From positions 1-50,709 of the forward strand of contig CAMSZT010000023.1 of assembly GCA_947066815.1 (NCBI GenBank): DNA of 50,709 bases, written 5' to 3'. Below, in pieces: positions 43,367-50,709 of the stretch. The number at the start of each line of letters is the position of its first letter. Positions within the stretch are counted from its first letter, which is position 1. The position numbers and the translations under genes were made by a program. Source of the stretch: an uncultured Lachnotalea sp. (GTDB lineage Bacteria > Bacillota > Clostridia > Lachnospirales > Lachnospiraceae). The notes below the pieces were generated by a model. That model made no database searches. It was not told the DNA's origin and saw only the letters and a program-made list of their open reading frames with translations.

Positions 43367-44602
43367 TTATTTCAGGGCCGTCGCCAGATCCAGGAAGGCC
43401 GGCAGGCCGTTCACCAGCTTCACGGGGGAAGCGCCCTGGATCAGAGGGAGGGCGTACTTCACATAGCCGTCCCCGATATTGGTGCCGTGATCCGTGATCC
43501 ACTCTCCGGGGAAAGGTTTCTCCTTGTTGCAGACCTCGTTCACGTCTGTGAGCTGATAGGTGATCTTGTATTCGTCGCCGGGCTCACGGATGAAGGCCAC
43601 CATCATGCCGCTCTTTCCCTCCAGGGCAGCCTTTGCGGCCACGGAACCGGCCATGGCGGCCTCCTCGATATCCGTCGCGGAAGCGAGGGAAGCGCCGCAT
43701 CTCTGGATGATGCCGAACTCCAGGGAACGGACTTTGACGCCGAGCTTTTCGCCGATGACCTCGGACAGATACTTGCCGCTGCCGGTCAGCTTCTTGTGGC
43801 CGAAGCTGTCCACGGCGCCGTCGCCGCCGCCGGCGTATTCACAGATGAACTTGCCGTCCTTGTCCGCGATCCCCTCGGAAATGCAGACCACCACACTGCT
43901 TGTCTTCTCCAGGCATTTCTTGACATCAGCCAGGCACTGCTCCAGATCAAAGGCGATCTCAGGCAGGTAGATCAGATGAGGGGCGTCTCCCTCGAACTTC
44001 CTTGCCAGGACGGAAGCGGCGGTCAGCCAGCCGGCGTGACGGCCCATGATCTCCACGACCGTTACGCTGGGGGCGGCATAAACACCGGCATCCAGGGCAC
44101 ACTCACGGACGGTGGTAGCCACATATTTGGCGGCGCTGCCGTAGCCGGGTGTATGGTCGGTGACGATCAGATCGTTGTCGATGGTCTTGGGGACGCCCAT
44201 GAAGATGATGTCGGTGCCGATCTTCTCGCCGTAGCGGGACAGCTTGGAGACCGTGTCCATGGAATCATTTCCGCCGATGTAGAAGAAGTAGCCGATGTTC
44301 ATCTCCTCAAATTTTTTGAGAAGCGACGGATATACCGGATCGTTCAGATCTTCCGGCAGCTTGAACCGGCAGGACTTTAAATAAGAAGCGGGCGTGGTCT
44401 GCAGGATCTCCAGTTCCTCCTTTGTGAGATCGGAGAGAACGGTGGTCTTCCCGTCTAGGAAGCCCTCGATCCCGTTTACCATCCCGTAGATTTTGTCAAT
44501 CTTCTCAGAACCCAGGAAACCGGTCACAACACCGTAAAGGCTGGAGTTGATGACGGAGGTAGGGCCGCCGGACTGGCCGACAATGACATTTTTCTTGCTC
44601 AT
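43367..44602 (-). CDS. pfp: Pyrophosphate-type 6-phosphofructokinase
   Basis: A 411-residue phosphofructokinase. GQSGGPTSVIN opens the fold. GGNDSMDT has Asp where ATP enzymes have Gly, and PKTIDNDL has Lys instead of Gly; both residues mark PPi-dependent enzymes. IMGRHAGWL and the fructose-6-phosphate site are present. It reversibly makes fructose 1,6-bisphosphate using PPi, saving ATP. AAAGGAG precedes the ATG. It is divergent from icd over 204 bases. The phosphoryl donor is read from the two residues and has not been tested. Confidence 0.93.
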   Translation of the reverse strand: MSKKNVIVGQSGGPTSVINSSLYGVVTGFLGSEKIDKIYGMVNGIEGFLDGKTTVLSDLTKEELEILQTTPASYLKSCRFKLPEDLNDPVYPSLLKKFEEMNIGYFFYIGGNDSMDTVSKLSRYGEKIGTDIIFMGVPKTIDNDLIVTDHTPGYGSAAKYVATTVRECALDAGVYAAPSVTVVEIMGRHAGWLTAASVLARKFEGDAPHLIYLPEIAFDLEQCLADVKKCLEKTSSVVVCISEGIADKDGKFICEYAGGGDGAVDSFGHKKLTGSGKYLSEVIGEKLGVKVRSLEFGIIQRCGASLASATDIEEAAMAGSVAAKAALEGKSGMMVAFIREPGDEYKITYQLTDVNEVCNKEKPFPGEWITDHGTNIGDGYVKYALPLIQGASPVKLVNGLPAFLDLATALK

Positions 44603-44698
44603 GTGAAATTCTCCTTTACCTGAATGTCAAAATGCATGATCTATATATTCTATAAGATTTTATACCAAAAACCATGTTTTGGCAAGGGGTTTCTTCTG

Positions 44699-44727
44699 TT
44701 GACACAGGGAGCAAATATGCCTATAAT
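44699..44727 (+). promoter_or_regulatory. icd promoter with perfect consensus boxes
   Basis: TTGACA (44699-44704), a 17-base spacer and TATAAT (44722-44727), a perfect sigma-A match. The 70-base leader holds a GGCCGG/CCGGCC-rich potential hairpin before AGGAGGA. Confidence 0.88.
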
Positions 44728-44806
44728 GAAAAGATGAGAGTTCGGCGGGCCGGGCTTTATGGAGTGTCCGGCAGGCCGGATCCTCATGTCAGGAGGATAA
44801 TACATT

Positions 44807-46012
44807 ATGGATAAGATCAAAATGCAGAATCCCATCGTGGAGATGGACGGAGACGAGATGACCCGCGTTTTGTGGAAGATGATCAAGGAAGAACTTGTGC
44901 TTCCCTTTGTGGAGCTGAACACGGAATATTACGATCTGGGCCTTAGGCACCGGGACGAGTCGGAGGATCATGTGACGGAGGCGGCGGCGAGGGCTGTGAA
45001 ACGGCACAAGGTGGCAGTCAAATGCGCCACCATCACGCCAAATGCGGACCGGGTGAAGGAATATGGATTGAGGGGCATGTGGAAGAGCCCCAACGGGACC
45101 ATCCGGGCGATCCTGGACGGTACGGTATTCCGGGCTCCGATCATCGTGAAGGGGATCGAGCCTTATGTGAAGACCTGGAAAAAGCCCATCACCATCGCGA
45201 GGCATGCCTACGGCGACGTCTACAAGGCGGCGGAGATGAAGATCCCCGGTCCCGGGAGATGCGAACTGGTCTACACTGACGAGAGTGGGAAGGAGACCAG
45301 GGAGCTGGTCCACGAATTTAAGGGGGCGGGCGTCCTTCAGGGTATGCACAATCTGACCCGGTCCATCGAGAGCTTCGCCCGCTGCTGTTTCAACTATGCG
45401 CTGGATACAAAGCAGGATCTGTGGTTCGCCGCCAAGGACACCATTTCCAAGAAATATGACCACACCTTTAAGGATATTTTCCAGGGGATCTACGAGGCGG
45501 AGTATGAGGCACGGTTTAAGGAGGCCGGGATCACCTATTTTTATACGCTGATCGACGACGCGGTGGCCAGAGTCATCAAATCCGAGGGCGGCTACATCTG
45601 GGCCTGCAAAAACTACGATGGGGACGTGATGAGCGATATGGTGGCCACGGCTTTCGGCTCTCTGGCCATGATGACCTCCGTGCTAGTCTCCCCCGACGGC
45701 AATTATGAGTACGAGGCGGCCCACGGCACCGTACAGCGCCATTATTACAAATATTTAAAGGGGGAGGAGACCTCCACCAACTCGGTGGCGACGATCTTCG
45801 CCTGGAGCGGCGCCCTCCGGAAGCGGGGAGAGCTGGACGGGAATGCGGCTCTCATGGAGTTTGCCGATAAATTGGAAGCAGCCACCCTCGCCGTCATCGA
45901 GGAGGGCACCATGACCAAGGATCTGGCCATGATGACCACCATCCCCAACCCCCGCGTGGCAGAGAGCGGCGAATTCATCCGGGCCATCCGCGGGAAACTA
46001 GAGACGACTTAA
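44807..46012 (+). CDS. icd: NADP-dependent isocitrate dehydrogenase, eukaryote-like type
   Basis: A 401-residue enzyme converting isocitrate to 2-oxoglutarate and CO2. It belongs to the homodimeric subfamily also found in eukaryotes: [13 protein letters not shown] at the start, [37 protein letters not shown] for isocitrate binding (in parts), and [21 protein letters not shown] with metal Asp residues. [22 protein letters not shown] indicates NADP use. AGGAGG precedes the ATG. In fermenters it supplies 2-oxoglutarate for glutamate and NADPH. It has its own consensus promoter. Confidence 0.96.
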   Translation: MDKIKMQNPIVEMDGDEMTRVLWKMIKEELVLPFVELNTEYYDLGLRHRDESEDHVTEAAARAVKRHKVAVKCATITPNADRVKEYGLRGMWKSPNGTIRAILDGTVFRAPIIVKGIEPYVKTWKKPITIARHAYGDVYKAAEMKIPGPGRCELVYTDESGKETRELVHEFKGAGVLQGMHNLTRSIESFARCCFNYALDTKQDLWFAAKDTISKKYDHTFKDIFQGIYEAEYEARFKEAGITYFYTLIDDAVARVIKSEGGYIWACKNYDGDVMSDMVATAFGSLAMMTSVLVSPDGNYEYEAAHGTVQRHYYKYLKGEETSTNSVATIFAWSGALRKRGELDGNAALMEFADKLEAATLAVIEEGTMTKDLAMMTTIPNPRVAESGEFIRAIRGKLETT

Positions 46013-46106
46013 AATTTAACCGGATAGCATCCGCTGCGCCGATATTTTTGCCCTTTGCCGCGGAAGCCTAAGTCAACCGAAACCCGTTTCCGGAATATGA
46101 TAACAT

Positions 46107-46318
46107 AGGTAATTGCGAGACTCAAAAATCTGTCGGATATTCCGGCAATATTTCCGGGAAAAGCCCTCTGCGCCGTGGAGGCAGGACCAGAGAAGGCAGG
46201 AGGAATTCTTTTCCGAGTGACTTCTGTGGTTCTGGGCTTGCCGGAACGGTTGGCGCTGCAGGCTCCCGCCGGACATATTGCCAGAATATTCCGCAATTTC
46301 ATATCCCGCAATTGCCTG
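46107..46318. repeat. Palindromic intergenic repeat, long form (212 bp)
   Basis: The left end AGGTAATTGCGAGACTC and right end CGCAATTGCCTG are inverted ends of the same family as 22226-22311 and 18811-18838. Interior GGAAAAGCCCTCTGCGCCGT matches the 22226 copy; the extra middle part is unique. It fills most of the gap 46013-46390, in which no gene was seen. Confidence 0.75.
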
Positions 46319-46390
46319 ATATGATATCATCAGGAGGGGCGGTATCGGATCTGTCCCCTGTGGAGAGAAAGCAGAAACGGGAGGCGGAAG

Positions 46391-47296
46391 GTGAACAGGG
46401 TACGGCAGTTGATCGGCATGGAGGAACGCAGCGTATGGAAGTATACCGGACACGGCGTCGGGGTTGCGGTCCTGGATACGGGGATCTATCCCCATCCGGA
46501 TTTCGGGCGGCGCCTTATGGGGTTCAAGGATATCCTGAACGGAAGAAGAGCCCCCTATGATGACAATTCTCACGGGACCCATGTCATGGGGGTTTTGGGC
46601 GGGAGCGGAGAATCCTCCGACGGGCTTTATGCCGGGGTGGCGCCGGAGTGCCGCCTCGTCGGCATCAAGGTGCTGGACAGCCGGGGGAACGGCTCCGTGT
46701 CCAATCTGCTCAAGGGACTGAAATGGCTGCGGGAGCACAAGGAAGAATACGGGATCCGGATCGTGAATATCTCCGTGGGCTCCGTCCCCAGGCGGGAGAC
46801 GGGCGAGGAATCGGCCCTGGTCCGGGGGGTGGAGGAGGCCTGGGCGGAGGGGCTGGTGGTGGTGGTCGCCGCGGGAAACGAGGGCCCGTCGGCCCATTCG
46901 GTGACGACACCCGGCATCAGCCGCAAGGTGATCACCGTCGGCTCTTCCGACGACCATTACGCGGTGGAGGTCTGCGGCTCCTCCATGATCCACTATTCCG
47001 GGAGAGGGCCCACGGTCGGCTGCGTCTGCAAGCCGGACATCGTGGCGCCAGGAGCGTCGGTGGTCTCCTGCAACGCCATGAGCCGCCGGGACAAACGGGC
47101 CTACGGGGTCAAGAGCGGCACCTCCATGGCCACGCCGGTGGTCTCCGGCGCCCTGGCCCTGCTTCTGGAAAAGGAGCCGGACATGACGCCCAAGGAGGTC
47201 AAGCTGCGCCTGATGAAGCGTGCGGTGGACCTGGGGCTCCCCAGGAACCAGCAGGGCTGGGGCATGCTCCATGTGGGGCGGCTGCTGGAGTCCTGA
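46391..47296 (+). CDS. Intracellular S8 (subtilisin-like) serine peptidase
   Basis: A 301-residue subtilase. The triad is Asp29 (VAVLDTGI), His61 (NSHGTHV) and Ser245 (GTSMATPVVSGALAL); the oxyanion Asn lies in AAGNEGPS. There is no signal peptide, and the N-terminal extension is too short to be a subtilisin prodomain, so it resembles intracellular subtilisins of Bacillus and clostridia. The GTG start at 46391 follows GGGAGG by six bases. It lies after a palindromic repeat and has no clear operon partner. Role is probably protein turnover in stationary phase or sporulation. Confidence 0.92.
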   Translation: MNRVRQLIGMEERSVWKYTGHGVGVAVLDTGIYPHPDFGRRLMGFKDILNGRRAPYDDNSHGTHVMGVLGGSGESSDGLYAGVAPECRLVGIKVLDSRGNGSVSNLLKGLKWLREHKEEYGIRIVNISVGSVPRRETGEESALVRGVEEAWAEGLVVVVAAGNEGPSAHSVTTPGISRKVITVGSSDDHYAVEVCGSSMIHYSGRGPTVGCVCKPDIVAPGASVVSCNAMSRRDKRAYGVKSGTSMATPVVSGALALLLEKEPDMTPKEVKLRLMKRAVDLGLPRNQQGWGMLHVGRLLES

Positions 47297-47443
47297 GAGG
47301 AAAACAGAATCGATTCTACCGGTGCGGTTGATTTTGTATGTCTCTGTCAGCGAAAACGGCTGTACCCTGAGGGAGACAGAATATAATATTCTAACCGTGC
47401 AGGTAAAATCGATTCAGGTTCGACATTATAGAAAGAGGAAAAT

Positions 47444-48895
47444 ATGAAGAGAAGAAAACAGATCATGATATGGCTGGCCGCGGCGGTGCTGGCGGCGGGA
47501 ATGTTTTCCGGCTGTGGGAAAAAGGCAGAAGAGACAGAGCCGGAACAGGAGCACAGTGAGGCGGCGGCAGAGACTCAGGTTACGGCAGAAGAGCTGCTGA
47601 CGCGGGCAAAGGATGCCTTTGGGGCGGCTTCTTCCGTGAAGGGCGATCTGTCCATGGAAATGGTCATGGATTACAAAGCGCAGGGAGTGGAAGCCACCCT
47701 GGAGTGCCGGATGGAGCAGAAGGTCGAGCAGACGCGGGAGCCGGAGGCGGTCCATATGGCCGGCACCATAGATATCAATCTGGCGGGGATCACCGTGGAT
47801 ACGGAGACCTATACCGTGAAGGAGGACGGCAGGTATGTGACCTACACCGGCTCCGGCGGTCAGTGGATGAAGGAGGCCGCGGAGAAAACGGACGGCCAGG
47901 GCAACGTGACGGAGACCCTGGAGCTGCTCCTCAAAGATCCGGATGCCCTGACCCTGGAGCAGGTGGACGGGGAGGGGGGAGACCCTCTGTACCGGGTAAG
48001 CGGCGCCATTACCGGGGAAAACCTGTCCGGCATCATGTCCACGGTCGGAACGCTTCTGGAGGAGAATACGGATGTGTATGACGGCCTGGAGGCGAAGGCG
48101 GAGCTCCTCATAGACGGAGCCTCCGGGGCGATCCGGGAACTCTCCATGGATTTTACCGACAGCTACAACACCCTGATGCAGGCCAACAAGGAGGCCCAGG
48201 GCTTTGACGAGGTGGCCATCACGGCCTTTTCCATCACCATATCCGGCTACGAGTTTGACACGGTGGCCGAGATCAACGTGCCGGACAACGTGAGGCAGAG
48301 CGCTGTGGACATGGATGCCCCGGAGACTCAGCCGGACAGCGGGACCCCGGAGGAAACGAAAGATCCGGAGGAGCCGGAGAGCAAGGACTACACGATCCAT
48401 CAGAACGAGAAGGGCGAGTATGTCCTGGGGACAAACTGGGACGACAACACGGCGGGCATCTCCTGCCCGGAGGGCTTCGTCTACGACGAGGACTCCGACA
48501 AGACCTGGCTCCGCTTCAACCGGCGGGAGCACGACGACGTCCACGACCTGACCCTTACCTACACCCTCTACACCATGGACGACAACTACGGTGAGGCGGA
48601 CCTGGCCCAGTCCCAGGAATCCTCCTATGCCTACATGCTGACCTCCGGCGACTATGCAGAGGTTTCCTTCGACGGCGTTCAGACCGTGACCGCGGCCGGC
48701 CGCACCGTCTCCTACACGAAGCTTTCCTATATTTATATGGGCACCTACTACACCGAGGAATACAATTCCTGGACCGTGCTGCCCGACGGCCGCATGATCC
48801 AGTGTACCGTGAAGGAGGAGAGCCGCGAGGAGCCCTGTAGCTTGATCGATCCGGCAGGTATCTTTGACACGGTGTTTGCGGCGCTTTCCGAGTGA
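47444..48895 (+). CDS. Lipoprotein with DUF6612-like domain
   Basis: A 483-residue lipoprotein. The signal ends at lipobox MFSGC (Cys24). Residues 45-285 (VTAEELLTRAKDAFGAASSVKGDLSMEM...) resemble DUF6612, a LolA/LppX-like half-barrel that may bind lipids. Residues 286-330 are a Pro/Glu/Asp linker. Residues 330-480 form a second domain (EYVLGTNWDDNTAGISCPEGFVYDED and WTVLPDGRMIQCTVKEE in parts) that I cannot name. AGAGGA precedes the ATG. The gap before it holds a 12-bp palindrome AGAATCGATTCT (47306-47317), whose core AATCGATTC recurs at 47408-47416, and a TATAAT at 47382; a regulated promoter is possible. Confidence 0.8.
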   Translation: MKRRKQIMIWLAAAVLAAGMFSGCGKKAEETEPEQEHSEAAAETQVTAEELLTRAKDAFGAASSVKGDLSMEMVMDYKAQGVEATLECRMEQKVEQTREPEAVHMAGTIDINLAGITVDTETYTVKEDGRYVTYTGSGGQWMKEAAEKTDGQGNVTETLELLLKDPDALTLEQVDGEGGDPLYRVSGAITGENLSGIMSTVGTLLEENTDVYDGLEAKAELLIDGASGAIRELSMDFTDSYNTLMQANKEAQGFDEVAITAFSITISGYEFDTVAEINVPDNVRQSAVDMDAPETQPDSGTPEETKDPEEPESKDYTIHQNEKGEYVLGTNWDDNTAGISCPEGFVYDEDSDKTWLRFNRREHDDVHDLTLTYTLYTMDDNYGEADLAQSQESSYAYMLTSGDYAEVSFDGVQTVTAAGRTVSYTKLSYIYMGTYYTEEYNSWTVLPDGRMIQCTVKEESREEPCSLIDPAGIFDTVFAALSE

Positions 48896-48924
48896 GAAAG
48901 AAAACCTTTATAGCTGTGCGCCGT

Positions 48925-48961
48925 TCCCTGCCCCTTTGGCGAATTGCCAAAGGGGCAGGGA
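48925..48961. terminator. Hairpin after the lipoprotein gene
   Basis: A perfect 16-bp inverted repeat, TCCCTGCCCCTTTGGC with its complement, around a five-base loop. No U tract follows, so it may act as mRNA end protection rather than as a strong terminator. Confidence 0.7.
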
Positions 48962-49003
48962 GAAAGGGCAGGAGGAGAAACAAAATCTTTTCCCATGCTT
49001 ATG

Positions 49004-49033
49004 TTATCAGCCCAATGGAGCGATATATATAAT
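49004..49033 (+). promoter_or_regulatory. Possible promoter of the surface polysaccharide genes
   Basis: TTATCA (49004-49009), an 18-base spacer and TATAAT (49028-49033) in an AT-rich stretch 78 bases before the start at 49111. The -35 box matches weakly. Confidence 0.4.
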
Positions 49034-49110
49034 ATGGGACCTTTGATGATACGGTATGTCCCTTCAAAAGTCTATGTTTTATCCAGACCAGCGAAAGCCG
49101 GAGGTAGTCC

Positions 49111-50466
49111 ATGAGAAAGTACCTGAAAAAAATGCTTGACAATCTCTTTCAGGCGTTGGATCAGACCCATGAGGAGATTCGAAAAGAGATTGAAAACAGA
49201 AATATTTCCGGTGCACTAGATCTGCTTGAGCAGTCCCAACAGGGAGCCATTCAGGCAGGAACGGTCATTGAGAATGAGGAGGGCGAAGGTTTTTCGACGG
49301 TCGCTTTGGTTGAACAATACTGCGAGATGGTCTATCAGATTTACGACGATCTCCGTCAGAACCGGCAGGTGAGTCCCAATAAGGCTTGTAAGAATCTGCG
49401 GAAGCAGCTAATCCGGATCCAAAACAGTGCAAATGCAGACATCCCGGTTCGGACAGAGGCGGTGTTCCTGCCCTATAAAGCGTCCATGTGGGATTCACTA
49501 GAGAGTGTGTGGAAGGCGGCAGATGCCGATCCGGACTGTGATGCTTATGTGATTCCTATCCCGTATTATGATAAGAATCCGGATGGCAGTGTGCGGGAGA
49601 TGCATTATGAGGGAGATGAGTACCCGGATTATGTGCCTGTGATGGACTATCGGGCCTATGATCTTGAAAAGCGGCATCCGGATATGGTTTTTATCCACAA
49701 TCCTTACGATAATAATAATTATGTGACCAGCGTGCTGCCGTGTTTTTACGCAGAGAAATTAAAGCAGTGTACGGATTTATTAGTATATATACCTTATTTT
49801 ATATTAGGAGAGATATCACCAGATAATGATGCTGCTATCGAGGGAATGAAGCACTTTTGCACCACGCCGGGGGTTTTTCATGCAAACAAGGTGATCGTGC
49901 AGTCGGAGGACATGCGTCAGGTCTACATAAAAGTTTTGACGGAAATTACCGGTGAAAGGACCAGGACTTACTGGGAAGAAAAGATTTTGGGGCTTGGTTC
50001 TCCGAAGGTGGACAAGGTCATGAGTATCAGTCAGGATGAGGTGAAGATTTCGGAAAAGTGGAGACGAATCATCGAGAAGCCGGACGGGAGTCGGAAGAAG
50101 ATTGTTTTCTATAATACTGGCGTTTCGGCCCTTTTGCAGCATGAAGAAAAGCTTCTTATAAAAATACGGGATGTATTTCAGGTTTTTAAAGAAAATCAAG
50201 ACGCGGTGGCGCTCCTGTGGCGGCCCCATCCCCTGATCAAAGCGACGATCGAATCCATGCGGCCGAAGCTCTGGCAGGAATACGAAAAGATTGTGGAAGA
50301 ATACCGGGCTGAGGGTTGGGGAATCTATGATGATACGCCGGATATGGATCGGGCGGTGGCGCTGGCAGATGCCTATTATGGGGATTGGAGTTCCATCGTG
50401 CAGTTGTTCCAAAAGGTGGGAAAGTCGGTGATGGTGCAGGATATGGATATAATGTGGAATGAATAA
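49111..50466 (+). CDS. CDP-glycerol glycerophosphotransferase-like protein
   Basis: A 451-residue protein. The N-terminal 100 residues are helical and charged (LDQTHEEIRKEIENRNISGALDLLEQSQ), likely coiled coil. The rest resembles a GT-B glycerophosphotransferase core of the TagB/TagF class: VFLPYKASMWDSLESVW, HNPYDNN, VLLWRPHPLIKAT and DMDRAVALADAYYGDWSSIVQLF, where WRPHP and GDWSS are at the expected donor-binding positions. Classical members use CDP-glycerol to build teichoic-acid-like polymers. The typical His-containing motifs are only partly preserved, so substrate is uncertain. GGAGG precedes the ATG. Base composition drops relative to earlier genes, as for variable surface-polysaccharide loci. 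Confidence 0.65.
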   Translation: MRKYLKKMLDNLFQALDQTHEEIRKEIENRNISGALDLLEQSQQGAIQAGTVIENEEGEGFSTVALVEQYCEMVYQIYDDLRQNRQVSPNKACKNLRKQLIRIQNSANADIPVRTEAVFLPYKASMWDSLESVWKAADADPDCDAYVIPIPYYDKNPDGSVREMHYEGDEYPDYVPVMDYRAYDLEKRHPDMVFIHNPYDNNNYVTSVLPCFYAEKLKQCTDLLVYIPYFILGEISPDNDAAIEGMKHFCTTPGVFHANKVIVQSEDMRQVYIKVLTEITGERTRTYWEEKILGLGSPKVDKVMSISQDEVKISEKWRRIIEKPDGSRKKIVFYNTGVSALLQHEEKLLIKIRDVFQVFKENQDAVALLWRPHPLIKATIESMRPKLWQEYEKIVEEYRAEGWGIYDDTPDMDRAVALADAYYGDWSSIVQLFQKVGKSVMVQDMDIMWNE

Positions 50467-50571
50467 TATATTTGGTGGTTTGGATAGCAAGACATTATGT
50501 GATATATGTAAGATATAAGTATAATATAGTGGCATACTTCTGTATTTAGTATTAAATGGAGAATATAGTTG

Positions 50572-50709
50572 ATGGGGCGCTTGATGAAGGAACCGTTAAT
50601 TTCAATTGGATTATTAACATATAATCATGAAAAATATATAGCTTCCGCTTTGGAAGGGTTGATTGCCCAGGAATATAAACGGATAGAATTGATCGTTTTG
50701 GATGACGCT
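50572..50709 (+). CDS. Family 2 glycosyltransferase, 5' part cut by window end
   Basis: Forty-six residues are visible. PLISIGLLTYNHEKYIASALEGLIAQEY, in adjoining pieces, and ELIVLDDA form the start of a GT-A nucleotide-sugar domain; the DD that would bind the metal is at the very edge. ATG 50572 with GGAG ten bases upstream is used; ATG 50584 is an alternative in frame. It follows the glycerophosphotransferase-like gene and supports a polysaccharide locus continuing to the right. Confidence 0.85.
   Translation, partial: MGRLMKEPLISIGLLTYNHEKYIASALEGLIAQEYKRIELIVLDDA

Overview
The window looks like chromosome of a GC-rich, anaerobic, spore-forming Clostridia member, most likely Lachnospiraceae. 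The support is an alpha/beta-type small acid-soluble spore protein, a SpoIID/LytB-domain protein, an NADH-linked trimeric [FeFe]-hydrogenase, a pyrophosphate-type phosphofructokinase, many ATG/GTG/TTG starts behind strong GGAGG sites, and consensus sigma-A promoters in AT-rich gaps. Placement is by gene content and style only; there is no rRNA in the window.

Layout. 1-3777: a terminator-bounded structured stretch, then a PadR-DUF1700-DUF4097-PspC envelope-stress module, a spore protein and a CBS-pair protein. 3851-3930: tRNA-Leu(UAG). 4154-9058: a long fusion of an EndoQ-like PHP nuclease with a UvrD-type helicase, then gpmI. 9145-12062: a 1-phosphofructokinase-type sugar kinase, and an uncharacterised pair made of an IscU/NifU-like protein and a GGGtGRT-family protein. 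12167-18410: a two-component system divergent from a lipoprotein/FtsX/FtsX/ATPase export-type ABC operon with a candidate OmpR-type direct-repeat operator. 18590-23458: an unusual structured leader, lgt, a NitT/TauT-like ABC importer and an M29 aminopeptidase. 23679-26865: the gap-pgk-tpiA glycolytic operon. 26998-27792: an APH-like phosphotransferase. 28118-32189: a three-subunit hydrogenase operon with a Rex-like operator upstream. 32276-40386: a GntR regulator divergent from a peptide ABC operon whose leader contains a terminator, followed by an M20 peptidase. 40480-40726: a non-coding RNA with 6S-like architecture, then two tandem repeats and a large SpoIID-domain protein. 43367-46012: PPi-type phosphofructokinase divergent from a eukaryote-type NADP isocitrate dehydrogenase. 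46391-48895: an intracellular subtilisin and a lipoprotein. 49111-50709: a glycerophosphotransferase-like protein and the start of a family 2 glycosyltransferase, probably the edge of a cell-surface polysaccharide locus of lower GC.

The genes fit together as fermentative carbon metabolism (lower glycolysis, PPi-PFK, NADH/ferredoxin hydrogenase), peptide uptake and breakdown, envelope sensing, and sporulation. The least explained items are the EndoQ-UvrD fusion, the NifU-like/GGGtGRT pair, a dispersed palindromic repeat family that ends in CGCAATTGCCTG (one copy encodes the tail of an ABC ATPase), the structured leader upstream of lgt, and the attenuator-like leader of the peptide transporter. 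No CRISPR array, insertion-sequence transposase or prophage was seen.
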